Source: an uncultured Bacteroidota bacterium (lineage in GTDB: Bacteria; Bacteroidota; Bacteroidia; UKL13-3). From it: a DNA stretch of 64,000 bases. The notes beneath the pieces are model-generated. The model worked only from the letters and a program-made list of their open reading frames with translations, did not search any database and had not been told where the DNA came from. The stretch lies in the NCBI GenBank assembly GCA_903883965.1, contig CAISCU010000033.1, forward strand, positions 50,387 through 114,386. The letters run 5' to 3'. How positions within the stretch are numbered: position 1 is the stretch's first letter; each line of letters starts with the position of its first letter. Position numbers and translations under genes: made by a program. This document shows, one piece after another, positions 25,376 to 34,572 of this stretch.

Positions 25376-28294
25376 TTATTTCAAAGTACGTTTCACTTCA
25401 ACTTCATCGTAGGCTTCTACATTGTCGCCTTCTCTTAAGTCATTGTAGTTATGAATGGTTAATCCGCAATCATATCCACTGCTCACTTCTTTTACATCGT
25501 CTTTAAAGCGCTTCAGTGAAGATAGAGAACCTGTAAATACAACTACACCATCTCTGATTAGTCTAATTTTAGCATTTCTTGGAATTTTACCATCTGTAAC
25601 CATACATCCAGCAACTGTTCCAACTTTTGATATTTTGAAAACCTCTCTGATTTGAGCATTTCCAAGAATTTTCTCTTCTAATTTAGGAGCCAATAAACCT
25701 TCAATTGCCCCATTGATTTCTTCAATCGCTTTGTAGATGATTGAATACAAACGAATATCAATTGATTCTGTTTCGGCTAATTTTCTGGCTTGAGGGCTAG
25801 GTCTCACTTGGAAACCAACAATGATAGCATCTGAAGCCGATGCCAACATGACATCACTTTCAGAAATTTGTCCAACTCCTTTATAAATTACACTTACTTG
25901 AACTTCTTCAGTTGACAATTTAATCAATGAGTCACTCAATGCCTCAACTGATCCATCCACGTCACCTTTTACAATCACCTTCAGTTCTTTGAAGTTGCCA
26001 ATTGCCAATCTTCTTCCTATTTCATCTAAGGTAATGTGCTTATGTGTTCTGATTCCTTGTTCGCGTTGCAATTGTTGACGCTTGGTAGAAATTTCCCTGG
26101 CCTCTTGGTCGTTTTTGGTAATGATGAATCTGTCACCTGCTTGAGGTGCACCGTCAAAACCTAAAATAACAACAGGAGTACTTGGTCCAGCTTTCAGCAT
26201 TTTTTTGCCTCTTTCATCAAACATGGCTTTTACTTTACCACTGTATACACCAGCAAGTAATGGATCTCCTACTTGCATGGTTCCGCTTTGAACCATAACA
26301 GTTGTTACAATACCTCTACCTTTATCTAAGGTAGATTCAATGACACTTCCTGTTGCACGCTTATCTGGATTTGCTTTCAAGTCAAGCATTTCCGCTTCTA
26401 ATAATACCTTTTCTAATAAGGCTTCAATATTCAATCCTTTTTTAGCTGAAATTTCCTGACATTGGTATTTACCGCCCCATTCCTCTACCAAAATATTCAT
26501 GGCAGAAAGTTGTTCGCGAATTTTGTCAGGGTTGGCCCCATCGCGGTCAATTTTATTGATTGCAAAAACAATAGGCACCCCTGCAGCCAAAGAGTGACTG
26601 ATGGCTTCTTTTGTTTGAGGCATTACACTGTCATCAGCTGCAATTACAATAATAACAATGTCTGTAATTTTAGCTCCCCTTGCACGCATAGCTGTAAATG
26701 CTTCGTGACCTGGAGTATCTAAGAAGGTAATTTTTTTGCCATTTTCAAGCTTTACTTCATAAGCACCAATATGCTGAGTAATACCTCCGGCTTCACCACT
26801 TACAACATTGGCTCTACGTATGTAATCCAATAGGGATGTTTTACCATGGTCAACGTGTCCCATTACAGTCACAATTGGAGCTCTTGGTAAAAGCATTTCT
26901 GGATCATCCAATTCTTCCTCAACTGCTTCTTGAACTTCTGCAGATACAAATTCTACTTCATAACCAAATTCTTCAGCAACAATGGCAATGGTTTCAGCAT
27001 CGAGTCTTTGGTTAATAGAAACCATCATTCCCAAGCTCATACATGCACTGATAATTTGCGTAATTTGCAAATTCATCATTTTAGCCAATTCGTTCGCAGT
27101 AACAAATTCAGTTACTCTTAATTTGTTTTGGTCTTGTTGTTCTTGTAAAGCAGCTTCTTCTCTTTCAGCAGCTTGAGAATCACGTTTTTGTTTTCTTATT
27201 TTAGACCTGACAGCACCCAAATTTGGATTTTTACTGCCCGGATTCAAACGAGCTAGGGTTGCTTTAAGTTTATCTTGTATTTCTTTTTCACTCACCTCTG
27301 TTTTTGGAGCGCCTGGTGTAGTGTTTGTTCCCCTATTAAAACCACCTTTGTTATAAGGATTGTTTCCTTTGTAATTAGGGCTATTTCCGGTTCTGTTGTA
27401 ATTTCCCTGTCCCGGATGATTTGGCCTATTTTGGTTAGGTTGACCATTGGGTTGATTCGGATTAGCAGGTTTGGTGTCACTTGGACCTCCAACTGTTTTT
27501 CTCTTTCTCTTTTTCTTTTGGTCTAAATTATCGCTAGATGCAACGGGTTGTGCTTTTTTAGGCGGATCTGCCTTTAAAACAATTTTACCCATTACTTTCA
27601 AGCCATCTAATTTTTCGTATTTGGTTTCAAAAGCCTTTGCTTCCACTTCAGGTTCAACTACAATAGGAGTTTCAACTGGAGCAACTGTTTCAACAATTGG
27701 TTCAGGTGTTGGTTGCACTTCAGCAACTGGTTCAGGTTTTACTTCTGGTATTGGTTTTTCTTCAATTGCTGGTTCAGGCTCAACTTTTTTAGGCTTGGTC
27801 TTTTTACCTGGTAATTCTATTTTACCGATTACTTTGAACTTAGGCAAATCATCGTTACCAACTACTTTCTCTGGAGTTTCTTCGACAATTGGTGTAGCAG
27901 CTACAGGAGCTTCAATAACGGGAGCTTCTTCTTTTTTCTCTTCTGGTTTTTCTGATTCAGGCTTGTTGCCCTTGTTTACCAGTTCAGATTTAATCAAAAT
28001 GCCGTCTTCTTCCTCTTCTTCCTCAACTACAACAGGTTTAGGCTTGGCTATCTCATGCACAACGTCTTTTGGTTTGATCCTGTCTTTGCCAAGCTTGTTG
28101 GCTTCTTGTTTCACTTTCTTTTCTGATGAAAACTCAGAAAGCAAAGTAACGTATTGTTCCTCTGTAAGTTTGGTGGTTGGTTTGGCTTCTACGACATGCC
28201 CCTTTTTTGCTAAAAAATCAACCAAAGTGGTCATTCCCACGTTGAGTTCTTTAACAACTACATTTAGTCTTTTTGTTCCTGATGTTTCGCTCAT
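25376..28294 (-). CDS. infB: translation initiation factor IF-2
   Basis: IF-2 is the GTPase that brings initiator tRNA to the 30S subunit and promotes subunit joining. The 972-residue protein has an IF2 N-terminal helical domain ([23 protein letters not shown]). A long low-complexity region follows, first rich in Pro, Glu and Val and then in Asn and Gly (about residues 90-340). Next comes the GTPase with GHVDHGKTS near 480, DTPGHEAFT and NKID, and then the C-terminal barrels. The long disordered segment is typical of the phylum. It is the last gene of rimP-nusA-infB, separated from nusA by 149 bases holding a structured element. Confidence 0.97.
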   Translation of the reverse strand: MSETSGTKRLNVVVKELNVGMTTLVDFLAKKGHVVEAKPTTKLTEEQYVTLLSEFSSEKKVKQEANKLGKDRIKPKDVVHEIAKPKPVVVEEEEEEDGILIKSELVNKGNKPESEKPEEKKEEAPVIEAPVAATPIVEETPEKVVGNDDLPKFKVIGKIELPGKKTKPKKVEPEPAIEEKPIPEVKPEPVAEVQPTPEPIVETVAPVETPIVVEPEVEAKAFETKYEKLDGLKVMGKIVLKADPPKKAQPVASSDNLDQKKKRKRKTVGGPSDTKPANPNQPNGQPNQNRPNHPGQGNYNRTGNSPNYKGNNPYNKGGFNRGTNTTPGAPKTEVSEKEIQDKLKATLARLNPGSKNPNLGAVRSKIRKQKRDSQAAEREEAALQEQQDQNKLRVTEFVTANELAKMMNLQITQIISACMSLGMMVSINQRLDAETIAIVAEEFGYEVEFVSAEVQEAVEEELDDPEMLLPRAPIVTVMGHVDHGKTSLLDYIRRANVVSGEAGGITQHIGAYEVKLENGKKITFLDTPGHEAFTAMRARGAKITDIVIIVIAADDSVMPQTKEAISHSLAAGVPIVFAINKIDRDGANPDKIREQLSAMNILVEEWGGKYQCQEISAKKGLNIEALLEKVLLEAEMLDLKANPDKRATGSVIESTLDKGRGIVTTVMVQSGTMQVGDPLLAGVYSGKVKAMFDERGKKMLKAGPSTPVVILGFDGAPQAGDRFIITKNDQEAREISTKRQQLQREQGIRTHKHITLDEIGRRLAIGNFKELKVIVKGDVDGSVEALSDSLIKLSTEEVQVSVIYKGVGQISESDVMLASASDAIIVGFQVRPSPQARKLAETESIDIRLYSIIYKAIEEINGAIEGLLAPKLEEKILGNAQIREVFKISKVGTVAGCMVTDGKIPRNAKIRLIRDGVVVFTGSLSSLKRFKDDVKEVSSGYDCGLTIHNYNDLREGDNVEAYDEVEVKRTLK

Positions 28295-28356
28295 TATGCG
28301 CTAATGGTTCTATAATTACCTGCGAATATCGGGTATATTAATTGATTATCAATTAA

Positions 28357-28418
28357 AAGGCCTGAAAATACTTGATTATAAGTGAATTTATTCCAAATAA
28401 TCAGTAAAATCAGGCCTT
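28357..28418 (-). promoter_or_regulatory. nested inverted repeat in the nusA-infB spacer
   Basis: Outer arms AAGGCCTGA (28357-28365) and TCAGGCCTT (28410-28418) are exact complements. Inside them TGATTAT (28373-28379) and ATAATCA (28397-28403) pair again around a 17-base loop. The result is a two-tier stem-loop in the RNA between nusA and infB. It lacks a T-tract on the minus strand, so it is not a simple terminator. It may be an RNase site, a translation control element or a protein-binding operator. Confidence 0.55.
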
Positions 28419-28443
28419 AAAAAAGGAAATTATCTTTAAAATC

Positions 28444-29685
28444 CTATTGTTCGAATTCTGCTTCTAAAATTTTCCTAATTTCTACCACAGTTTCTTCTTC
28501 CAATTCTGTTCTTCTAACCAAATCTTCAACTGAAATGGCCAATACGCTTTTTGCAGTATCGCATCCAATTCCTTTGAGTTCGTCAATGATCCAGCTATCA
28601 ATTTCATCACTGAATTCTTCTAAATCAATGTCTTCTTCTTCGTGTTCAGTTTCTCTGTAAACATCAATTTCATAACCAGCTAATTTACCAGCCAATTTAA
28701 TATTGTGTCCGCCTTTGCCAATTGCAAGTGAAACCTGATCGGCCTTAATGGTAACTGCAACTCTTTTTCTGTCCTCTTCAATTTTAATTCCAGAAATTTT
28801 AGCCGGGCTTAAAGCTCTTTGTACCAATAACGAAGGATTGGTGGTGAAATTAATTACATCAATGTTTTCGTTTCTCAATTCTCTCACAATCCCATGAATT
28901 CTTGAACCTTTCATACCAACACAAGCACCAACCGGATCAATTCGGTCATCGTAACTTTCAACAGCTACTTTGGCTCTTTCTCCTGGTTCACGTACAATTT
29001 TCTTGATACTGATAAGTCCATCAATAATTTCAGGAACTTCTTGTTCAAACAAACGTTCTAAGAAAACTGGGGAAGTTCTAGATAAAATAATTCTTGGTGT
29101 TCCATTGTGCATTTCCACTTTCAATACAACGGCTCTAATGGCATCTCCCTTTTTGTAATGGTCGGCTTGAATCATTTCATTTTTTGGAAGAATCAATTCG
29201 TTTCCTTCATCATCCAAAATCATGATTTCTTTTTTCCAGATTTGGTAAACTTCACCTGTAATAATTTCACCAACACGGTCTTTGTACTTTTTGTACAATT
29301 CATCTTTTTCCAATTCCAGAACTTTAGAAAGTAAAGTCTGACGGGCAGACAATACAGCTCTTCTTCCGAATTCTTTTAAAATATCAACCTCAGTTGTTAC
29401 GTATTCGCCAATTTCAAAATCGGGTTCAATTTTCAAAGCATCTTGGTAAGCGATTTCTGTATTTGGGTTTTCAACTTCGCCATCATGTACGATGGTTCGA
29501 TTGTGCCAAATTTCTAAGTCACCACTTTTGTCGTTGATGATTACGTCAAAATTTTCGTCGCTGTTAAACTTTTTTCTTAACATGCCTCTGAATACATCTT
29601 CCAGCACCCTTTGCATGGTAGCACGGTCAATGTTTTTGAATTCTTTAAACTCACTAAATGAGTCGATTAATCCTGAACTATGCAT
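28444..29685 (-). CDS. nusA: transcription termination/antitermination factor NusA
   Basis: NusA binds RNA polymerase and nascent RNA to modulate pausing, termination and rRNA antitermination. The 413-residue protein has the N-terminal polymerase-binding domain, an S1 domain beginning near GEIITGEVYQIWKKE (about 137), and two KH domains with GMKGSRI near 262 and IGKGGHNIKLAGKLAG near 322. A short helix-hairpin-helix tail (LKGIGCDTAKSVLAIS) follows. It lacks the long acidic repeats found at the C-terminus of E. coli NusA, as is usual outside Gammaproteobacteria. The ATG is at 29685, 20 bases after rimP. Confidence 0.96.
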   Translation of the reverse strand: MHSSGLIDSFSEFKEFKNIDRATMQRVLEDVFRGMLRKKFNSDENFDVIINDKSGDLEIWHNRTIVHDGEVENPNTEIAYQDALKIEPDFEIGEYVTTEVDILKEFGRRAVLSARQTLLSKVLELEKDELYKKYKDRVGEIITGEVYQIWKKEIMILDDEGNELILPKNEMIQADHYKKGDAIRAVVLKVEMHNGTPRIILSRTSPVFLERLFEQEVPEIIDGLISIKKIVREPGERAKVAVESYDDRIDPVGACVGMKGSRIHGIVRELRNENIDVINFTTNPSLLVQRALSPAKISGIKIEEDRKRVAVTIKADQVSLAIGKGGHNIKLAGKLAGYEIDVYRETEHEEEDIDLEEFSDEIDSWIIDELKGIGCDTAKSVLAISVEDLVRRTELEEETVVEIRKILEAEFEQ

Positions 29686-29705
29686 ATAATTTATATGGTT
29701 TTATT

Positions 29706-30173
29706 TTATGAATTGAATGACACCAAAATTGTACTTTCTTCAATGTCCGAAAAGCTGATTTCTTTTTCTATAGGTTCTTTTGCTTTGTATCCTTTTTTTG
29801 TATCCTTTAGTAAAATTGAAATCAGGTCGTTTTCTACTTTTAGCAATTTCCCTACAATTGTGTTTTGAGCTTTTAGCTTAATTGAAATTTCTCTTCCAAT
29901 GTGTTTTGGATACTGTCTTTGCATTTTCAGTGGTCTGTCAACACCAGGAGAAGAAACTTCTAGTGTATATGCTTGATCACCAAAATCTAAAGTGTCAAGT
30001 TGTTCAGATAAAAAACGATTGAACAAACGACATTGTTCAATGGTCAATGCTAGATCAGCGTCAAGAAATACAGATAATTTCTTGTTGCCAACTTTGTATT
30101 CTACCTCTACCACATACACGTCTGCTGGTAAGAATTCAGTTCCCCATGATTTTATTTGTTCCGCTATTTGCAT
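29706..30173 (-). CDS. rimP: ribosome maturation factor RimP
   Basis: RimP assists maturation of the 30S subunit. The 155-residue protein has the N-terminal alpha/beta domain with VEVEYKVGNKKLSVFLD and the conserved junction YTLEVSSPGVDRPLK, then an SH3-like C-terminal domain. The start is ATG 30173. The track begins with GTG two codons upstream and either is possible. It heads the conserved rimP-nusA-infB operon. A terminator-like hairpin and a -33/-7 promoter lie just upstream, so the operon probably has a short structured leader. Confidence 0.95.
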   Translation of the reverse strand: MQIAEQIKSWGTEFLPADVYVVEVEYKVGNKKLSVFLDADLALTIEQCRLFNRFLSEQLDTLDFGDQAYTLEVSSPGVDRPLKMQRQYPKHIGREISIKLKAQNTIVGKLLKVENDLISILLKDTKKGYKAKEPIEKEISFSDIEESTILVSFNS

Positions 30174-30187
30174 ATACACTTAATAAA

Positions 30188-30210
30188 AGAGGGGACTTGC
30201 GGTCCCCTCT
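30188..30210 (-). promoter_or_regulatory. terminator-like hairpin in the rimP-nusA-infB leader
   Basis: On the minus strand AGAGGGGAC-CGCAA-GTCCCCTCT forms a GC-rich 9-base-pair stem with a 5-base loop, followed directly by TTTTATTA. This is the form of an intrinsic terminator pointing into rimP, and it ends only 14 bases before the rimP ATG. No minus-strand gene lies upstream for it to terminate, and the candidate promoter is just outside it. It is therefore placed like a leader attenuator. Confidence 0.65.
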
Positions 30211-30224
30211 ATAAATTGATGCTA

Positions 30225-30259
30225 CAAAAGTAAGCATATTTCTGTCAATTTTCAAAAAA
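30225..30259 (-). promoter_or_regulatory. candidate promoter of rimP-nusA-infB
   Basis: On the minus strand a -33 element TTTTTTG (30259-30253) is followed after 20 bases by a -7 element TACTTTTG (30232-30225). Both fit the Bacteroidota consensus. Transcription would begin a few bases on and run straight into the leader hairpin. Confidence 0.5.
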
Positions 30260-30430
30260 CTCAACCATTGTACTTATTTTACGTCAACATATGGGTTTAA
30301 CTAGTTGTTGGTCAATATGTTGAAATAATATTCAATTCTTTCTTCATTCTGCAAAATAAAGGTTGAGTGGTATTTCCATGTGAATTTAAGGATTGTTTTA
30401 TATTGCGGCCTCAACTTGCAAACTGCCAAT

Positions 30431-31528
30431 TTGAAAAAACGAATTGTATTTTCTGTCTCCAACGACCTTTCATACGACCAACGCATGCAAAGACACTTAA
30501 CTTGTTTGAGTGATGCTGGCTATGAAACATTTTTAGTTGGAAGAGAATTACCCAATTCTATCGCCTTGAAGCCTATGCCATTTGAACAGTTTCGATTGAC
30601 ATGCTGGTTCAATAAAGGCAAACTTTTTTATATAGAATTTCAAGTCAGGTTGTTGTTATTTTTACTTTTTATACAAGCAGATTGCTATGTAGCCATAGAT
30701 CTAGACACCCTTTTACCTAATTTTATTGCTGCTAAATTAAAGGGCTCAAAACTGGTTCACGATGCACACGAATACTTTGTAGAAGTACCTGAATTGAGTA
30801 ATCGGAATATCAGTCAATTTTTTTGGGATACTATTGGGAATGCTTGCATAGCAGCGTGCCATTTGCAATACACAGTTGCTGAGGAATTGGCTCAAGAACT
30901 CAGTAGTAAGTACCATGCTGCATTTAAAACAGTCAGAAACGTGCCACCATTATTAACAGATCAGCCAACTTTAAAAACTACAAATGAAGTGCCTGTAGTG
31001 TTGTATCAGGGGGCATTGAACCAAGGAAGAGGCCTAGAACAGCTCATTCTTGCCATGCACCAATTGCCTGTTTTATTATGGATAGTAGGTGAGGGTGATT
31101 TGAGCCAGGATTTAAGGAATTTGGTAAAGCAACAAGGATTGGCGCACCAAATAAAATTTTGGGGTTTTGTTGAACCGCATTCTCTGAGAGAAATTACATT
31201 GAAAGCAGACATTGCTTACAATTTATTAGAACCCAAAGGACTAAGTTATCAATTTTCATTGGCCAATAAATTCTTTGATTACATGCATGCTGGCATTCCG
31301 CAATTGTGTGCAGATTTTATAGCTTATCAAACAATCAATCAAACACATAAGGTAGCATTGTTGCTCGATTGCAACACAGAATCAATTGTAAGTGCAATAC
31401 AACAATTACTTTCCAATAAACAATTGTATGCTGAACTGAAAGCTAATTGTCTCAAAGCCTCAAAAATGTATAATTTACAATTAGAATCAGAAAAACTTCT
31501 GGGTTATTACCAAAACTTATGGAGTTAA
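30431..31528 (+). CDS. glycosyltransferase family 4-like protein
   Basis: This GT-B fold glycosyltransferase has KKRIVFSVSNDLSYDQRMQRHL at the N-terminus, an acceptor domain including LVHDAHEYFVEVPEL, and a donor domain with PVVLYQGALNQGRGLEQLI, LWIVGEGDL, and YSFSLANKFFDYMHAG-like YQFSLANKFFDYMHAGIPQ. The track starts at GTG 30380, but the first 17 residues do not look like part of the fold. TTG 30431, just before KKRIVF, is preferred, and the choice is uncertain. The stop overlaps the next glycosyltransferase by 10 bases, so the two act in one pathway, probably a surface glycan. The sugar is unknown. Confidence 0.85.
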   Translation: MKKRIVFSVSNDLSYDQRMQRHLTCLSDAGYETFLVGRELPNSIALKPMPFEQFRLTCWFNKGKLFYIEFQVRLLLFLLFIQADCYVAIDLDTLLPNFIAAKLKGSKLVHDAHEYFVEVPELSNRNISQFFWDTIGNACIAACHLQYTVAEELAQELSSKYHAAFKTVRNVPPLLTDQPTLKTTNEVPVVLYQGALNQGRGLEQLILAMHQLPVLLWIVGEGDLSQDLRNLVKQQGLAHQIKFWGFVEPHSLREITLKADIAYNLLEPKGLSYQFSLANKFFDYMHAGIPQLCADFIAYQTINQTHKVALLLDCNTESIVSAIQQLLSNKQLYAELKANCLKASKMYNLQLESEKLLGYYQNLWS

Positions 31529-32634
31529 AACACTTACATATTGTAGCATTTGATGTGCCTTATCCTGCTAATTATGGTGGGGTTATAGATGTGTTTTATA
31601 AAATCAAATCGCTGCATAAATTTGGGGTCCAAATACAGTTGCATTTGTTTCAATACGGCGATCGATTGCCTCAACAGGAACTGGAAAAATATTGCGTTCA
31701 AGTTACTTACTACAAAAGAAAAGCATTCGATGTTAGGTTCTGGCTGCCATACATTGTATCTACACGCTCAGCACCTGAATTACTGGCTAATTTATTGAAA
31801 GACGATGCTCCCATTTTATTTGAGGCCATTCACAGTTCATTTTACATGAGCCATCCAGCATTGCAATCGCGTTTTAAAATGCTGAGAATGCACAATATTG
31901 AACATGATTATTACAAGTTGTTGGCCAAACAAGAATCAGGTTTGTTCAAAAAAATTTATTATCAAACAGAAGCTTTCTTGTTGGGTCTATACCAGCAAAA
32001 GCTACACCATGCTCAGGCCATTTTTGCGATTTCTTCAAACGACCTTCAAAAGCTTGCTCCCGAATTTGGAAAAAAAGTACATTTACTTCCAGCTTTTCAT
32101 GCCAATGATTCCATTAAAAGTAAAACTGGTCAATCAGATTTTTGTTTTTACCATGGCAAGTTAAGTGTTGCAGAAAACCACCATGCTGCACTATTTCTGG
32201 TAAATGAAGTTTTTTCAAAAATTCAAACCAAATTCATCATTGCTGGTTCAGGCGCCCATCTGGATTTAAAAAATGCAGTGCAGAAATATCCTACAATTAC
32301 CTTACTAGAAAATATTGATCAGGAGCAAATTAACCAATTGGTTGCAAATGCTCAAATCAATGTCATGCCTACTTTTCAGCCAACAGGAATCAAACTTAAA
32401 TTGATCAATGTTTTGTATTTAGGTAGACATGTTTTGGTGAACAATGAAATGGTTCAAGCCACCGGTTTGGAAGCATTAACTTTGATTGCCAATACAGCTG
32501 AAGAGATGCAAGCCTCAATAGCCCAATTGATGGAAATTCCCTTTTCAAATGAAGAGATAGAAAATAGAAAAGCAGTTTTAAATAGCTATTTTGATACAGA
32601 TGTGAATGTACAACAACTCATCCAATTTTTGTAA
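31519..32634 (+). CDS. glycosyltransferase (GT-B fold)
   Basis: The 371-residue protein starts at ATG 31519 inside the end of the preceding glycosyltransferase gene. The N-terminal domain has HIVAFDVPYPANYGGVIDVF with the glycine-rich acceptor loop, MLRMHNIEHDYYKLLA, and the C-terminal donor domain has FCFYHGKLSVAENHHAALFL, FIIAGSGAH and NVMPTFQPTGIKLKLINVLY. The last replaces the usual EGFGxxxxE motif with a GIKLKL form. It has no signal peptide or membrane helix. It is likely cytoplasmic, working with its partner on a lipid- or glycan-linked acceptor that cannot be identified here. Confidence 0.85.
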   Translation: MELKHLHIVAFDVPYPANYGGVIDVFYKIKSLHKFGVQIQLHLFQYGDRLPQQELEKYCVQVTYYKRKAFDVRFWLPYIVSTRSAPELLANLLKDDAPILFEAIHSSFYMSHPALQSRFKMLRMHNIEHDYYKLLAKQESGLFKKIYYQTEAFLLGLYQQKLHHAQAIFAISSNDLQKLAPEFGKKVHLLPAFHANDSIKSKTGQSDFCFYHGKLSVAENHHAALFLVNEVFSKIQTKFIIAGSGAHLDLKNAVQKYPTITLLENIDQEQINQLVANAQINVMPTFQPTGIKLKLINVLYLGRHVLVNNEMVQATGLEALTLIANTAEEMQASIAQLMEIPFSNEEIENRKAVLNSYFDTDVNVQQLIQFL

Positions 32635-32643
32635 GCAATACAA

Positions 32644-33897
32644 TTAGTCGTTGCCTATCAGTTTTAAGTAGAACAAAGGGTTGCGCAGTTTTGCTCGCAT
32701 GTCTAAATCTTCAAACATGCAACTGATGGTTTCTCTCAGCAGCTTGTTTTTATGTGCTTTGTTCACAACAAAATTAAATAACCAAGGAAATTTCACCATT
32801 TTTTGCATGGTATGACTCAATTTGAGTTCTTCCCATTGTCTTTCATAAAAGGCATGGTCGTATTGCGCGTTAAATGCTGCTTTGAATGAATTGTTTTCAA
32901 TGCATTTTTGGATGTGTTTGGCAGCCAACATGCCGCTGTACATGGCGTTCCCAATTCCTTCACCTGTAAATGGATCAATCAAACTTCCAGCATCGCCAGT
33001 GAGTAAAAAATGGTCGCCAGAAAGTGGTCTTTTCTTTGAACCCAATGGCAAGCCCCAACCTTCTATTTTTCCGTGCAGCTCAGCATTTTTGAAACGGGCT
33101 TTTAGGGCAGGATTGTTCTCTATAGCCTTGAGCATGCTTTCTTTTAGATTGATTTTTTTTGCTGAAATACTAGCACTCAGCATACCAGCACCAACATTTG
33201 CTTGTCCATTTGGAAGTGGGAAAATCCATAAATAACCAGGTAAGAGGTCGTTTAAGAAATGCAGTTCTATAAAATTTTGCTCATGCAGTCCTGTCACACC
33301 CGAATAGTAAGCCCTTATGCCAGCACAATAGTGCTTGTTTTCTTTTTTTCTTCCAATGAGTTTTTTGCCAACAATAGAACGATCACCATCGGCACCAACC
33401 AACATTTTTACACCTGTCATTTGTTTCAGTTCATTTTTTTGTTGAATGGTAATGGCATGTCCATCAGATTCATTTGTAATGTTGGTCAGTGTTGTTTCTG
33501 TAAGTACTGTTGCATAAGTAGTATCTAACCAAGAAAACAGAGTTGCATCAAAATCCAATCTTTTGCTAATGAAACCCGGTGCATGTGGTTCGTTTTGCAT
33601 GTCTTTTTTAAATGGAATGTCAATTGATTTACCATTGGGTGCAACAAATTGAACTCCCCAACTTGGTAAAAATGCTGCTGGTTTATTTTGGAAATGTTGA
33701 ATGAGGCTAGGATCAAGCTGTTTCAATACCTGCACAACTTTGCCACTGAGCGCGTCACCACAAACCTTGTCTCTTGGGAAACCGTTCTTTTCAATGATGG
33801 TATGTGGAATTTTTAGTTTACTTAAAAACAAAGAAGTGGCACAACCGGCTGGGCCTGCTCCAACAATAACAATTGTACTTGCTTGGGTTTGATTCAT
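32644..33897 (-). CDS. geranylgeranyl reductase family FAD-dependent oxidoreductase
   Basis: The 417-residue flavoprotein opens with the dinucleotide-binding motif IVIVGAGPAGCATSLFLSKL and an EKNGFPRDKVCGDALSG segment typical of the geranylgeranyl reductase (TIGR02032) family. GADGDRSIVGK and the second FAD motif LLTGDAGSLIDPFTGEGIGNAMYSG follow. The family saturates isoprenoid double bonds or oxidises related lipids, for example menaquinone side chains or archaeal lipids. No specific substrate is indicated. It stands alone on the minus strand from ATG 33897, with its stop 10 bases from the convergent glycosyltransferase. Confidence 0.88.
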   Translation of the reverse strand: MNQTQASTIVIVGAGPAGCATSLFLSKLKIPHTIIEKNGFPRDKVCGDALSGKVVQVLKQLDPSLIQHFQNKPAAFLPSWGVQFVAPNGKSIDIPFKKDMQNEPHAPGFISKRLDFDATLFSWLDTTYATVLTETTLTNITNESDGHAITIQQKNELKQMTGVKMLVGADGDRSIVGKKLIGRKKENKHYCAGIRAYYSGVTGLHEQNFIELHFLNDLLPGYLWIFPLPNGQANVGAGMLSASISAKKINLKESMLKAIENNPALKARFKNAELHGKIEGWGLPLGSKKRPLSGDHFLLTGDAGSLIDPFTGEGIGNAMYSGMLAAKHIQKCIENNSFKAAFNAQYDHAFYERQWEELKLSHTMQKMVKFPWLFNFVVNKAHKNKLLRETISCMFEDLDMRAKLRNPLFYLKLIGND

Positions 33898-33963
33898 TTA
33901 GAAAATGATAGTTTTCGAAAATACTAAATATTTCGGGGCTTCCGTTAAATCGGTAATTTTAAG

Positions 33964-33971
33964 TAATTTTG
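33964..33971 (+). promoter_or_regulatory. candidate -7 element upstream of the 166-residue unknown gene
   Basis: TAATTTTG (TAnnTTTG) lies 61 bases before the ATG at 34033, in the spacer divergent from the flavoprotein gene. It could drive the unknown gene and ftsH. No strong -33 element is seen. Confidence 0.35.
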
Positions 33972-34032
33972 TTCAAGGATTTCTGCCATATTGTCAATGG
34001 CTTGATTTTTGGTAAATTTCACAACTCAGAAC

Positions 34033-34533
34033 ATGACAGACAATTTTCAACTTTTATCAGACAATGCAAGGGTCTGGATTTATGCTTCATCAGATAGCAT
34101 TTCTCCAAACCAGGCTGCTGCCATACAACTCAAACTCGATACCTTTACCTCGTCTTGGACCTCTCATCAAAATCAATTACTTGCATCAGCTCAATTACTT
34201 CACAATCATTTTGTTGTTTTCATGGTAGACGAATCTGAACATGAAATCAGTGGCTGTGGTATAGATAAATCGGTAGGGGTGGTGCGTGAATTGGTAGAAA
34301 TGACTGGTATAGATTTTTTTAACAGGCTGTCTATTTATTTATATGTGAATGGCAGTTTTGAAAAGACAAGTAAACAAGGCATAGTAGAAAAATTAAATCA
34401 AGGACTGATAGATGAAAACACCTTGTATTTTGATAATTTAGTGTCGGATAAAAAAAGTTTCTTACAATCCTGGTTAAAACCCATTCGTGAAAGTTGGTTT
34501 TTTCCACTCCTGTTAAGTAATCAACAATCATAA
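34033..34533 (+). CDS. conserved Bacteroidota protein of unknown function (often mislabelled ABC transporter ATPase)
   Basis: The 166-residue protein from ATG 34033 begins MTDNFQLLSDNARVWIYASS. Its most distinctive part is VDESEHEISGCGIDKSVGVV followed by VDFFNRL-like GIDFFNRLSIYLYVNG. From memory a family of this length and pattern is widespread in Bacteroidota and is sometimes labelled ABC transporter ATPase. No Walker A, signature or Walker B motif is visible here, so that label is not supported. The track's TTG start eight codons earlier is less likely. It precedes ftsH by 39 bases and may be co-transcribed. Function unknown. Confidence 0.75.
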   Translation: MTDNFQLLSDNARVWIYASSDSISPNQAAAIQLKLDTFTSSWTSHQNQLLASAQLLHNHFVVFMVDESEHEISGCGIDKSVGVVRELVEMTGIDFFNRLSIYLYVNGSFEKTSKQGIVEKLNQGLIDENTLYFDNLVSDKKSFLQSWLKPIRESWFFPLLLSNQQS

Positions 34534-34572
34534 TGCCTCTCTTTTAAAACAAGCAAACAACTCCAAAATAAC

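Noticed and set aside
27471-28304. 277-residue plus-strand ORF opposite infB
   Set aside because: It is a Ser/Thr-rich reading of the low-complexity Pro/Glu/Val region of infB on the other strand, with no domain and no promoter of its own. It is a shadow.
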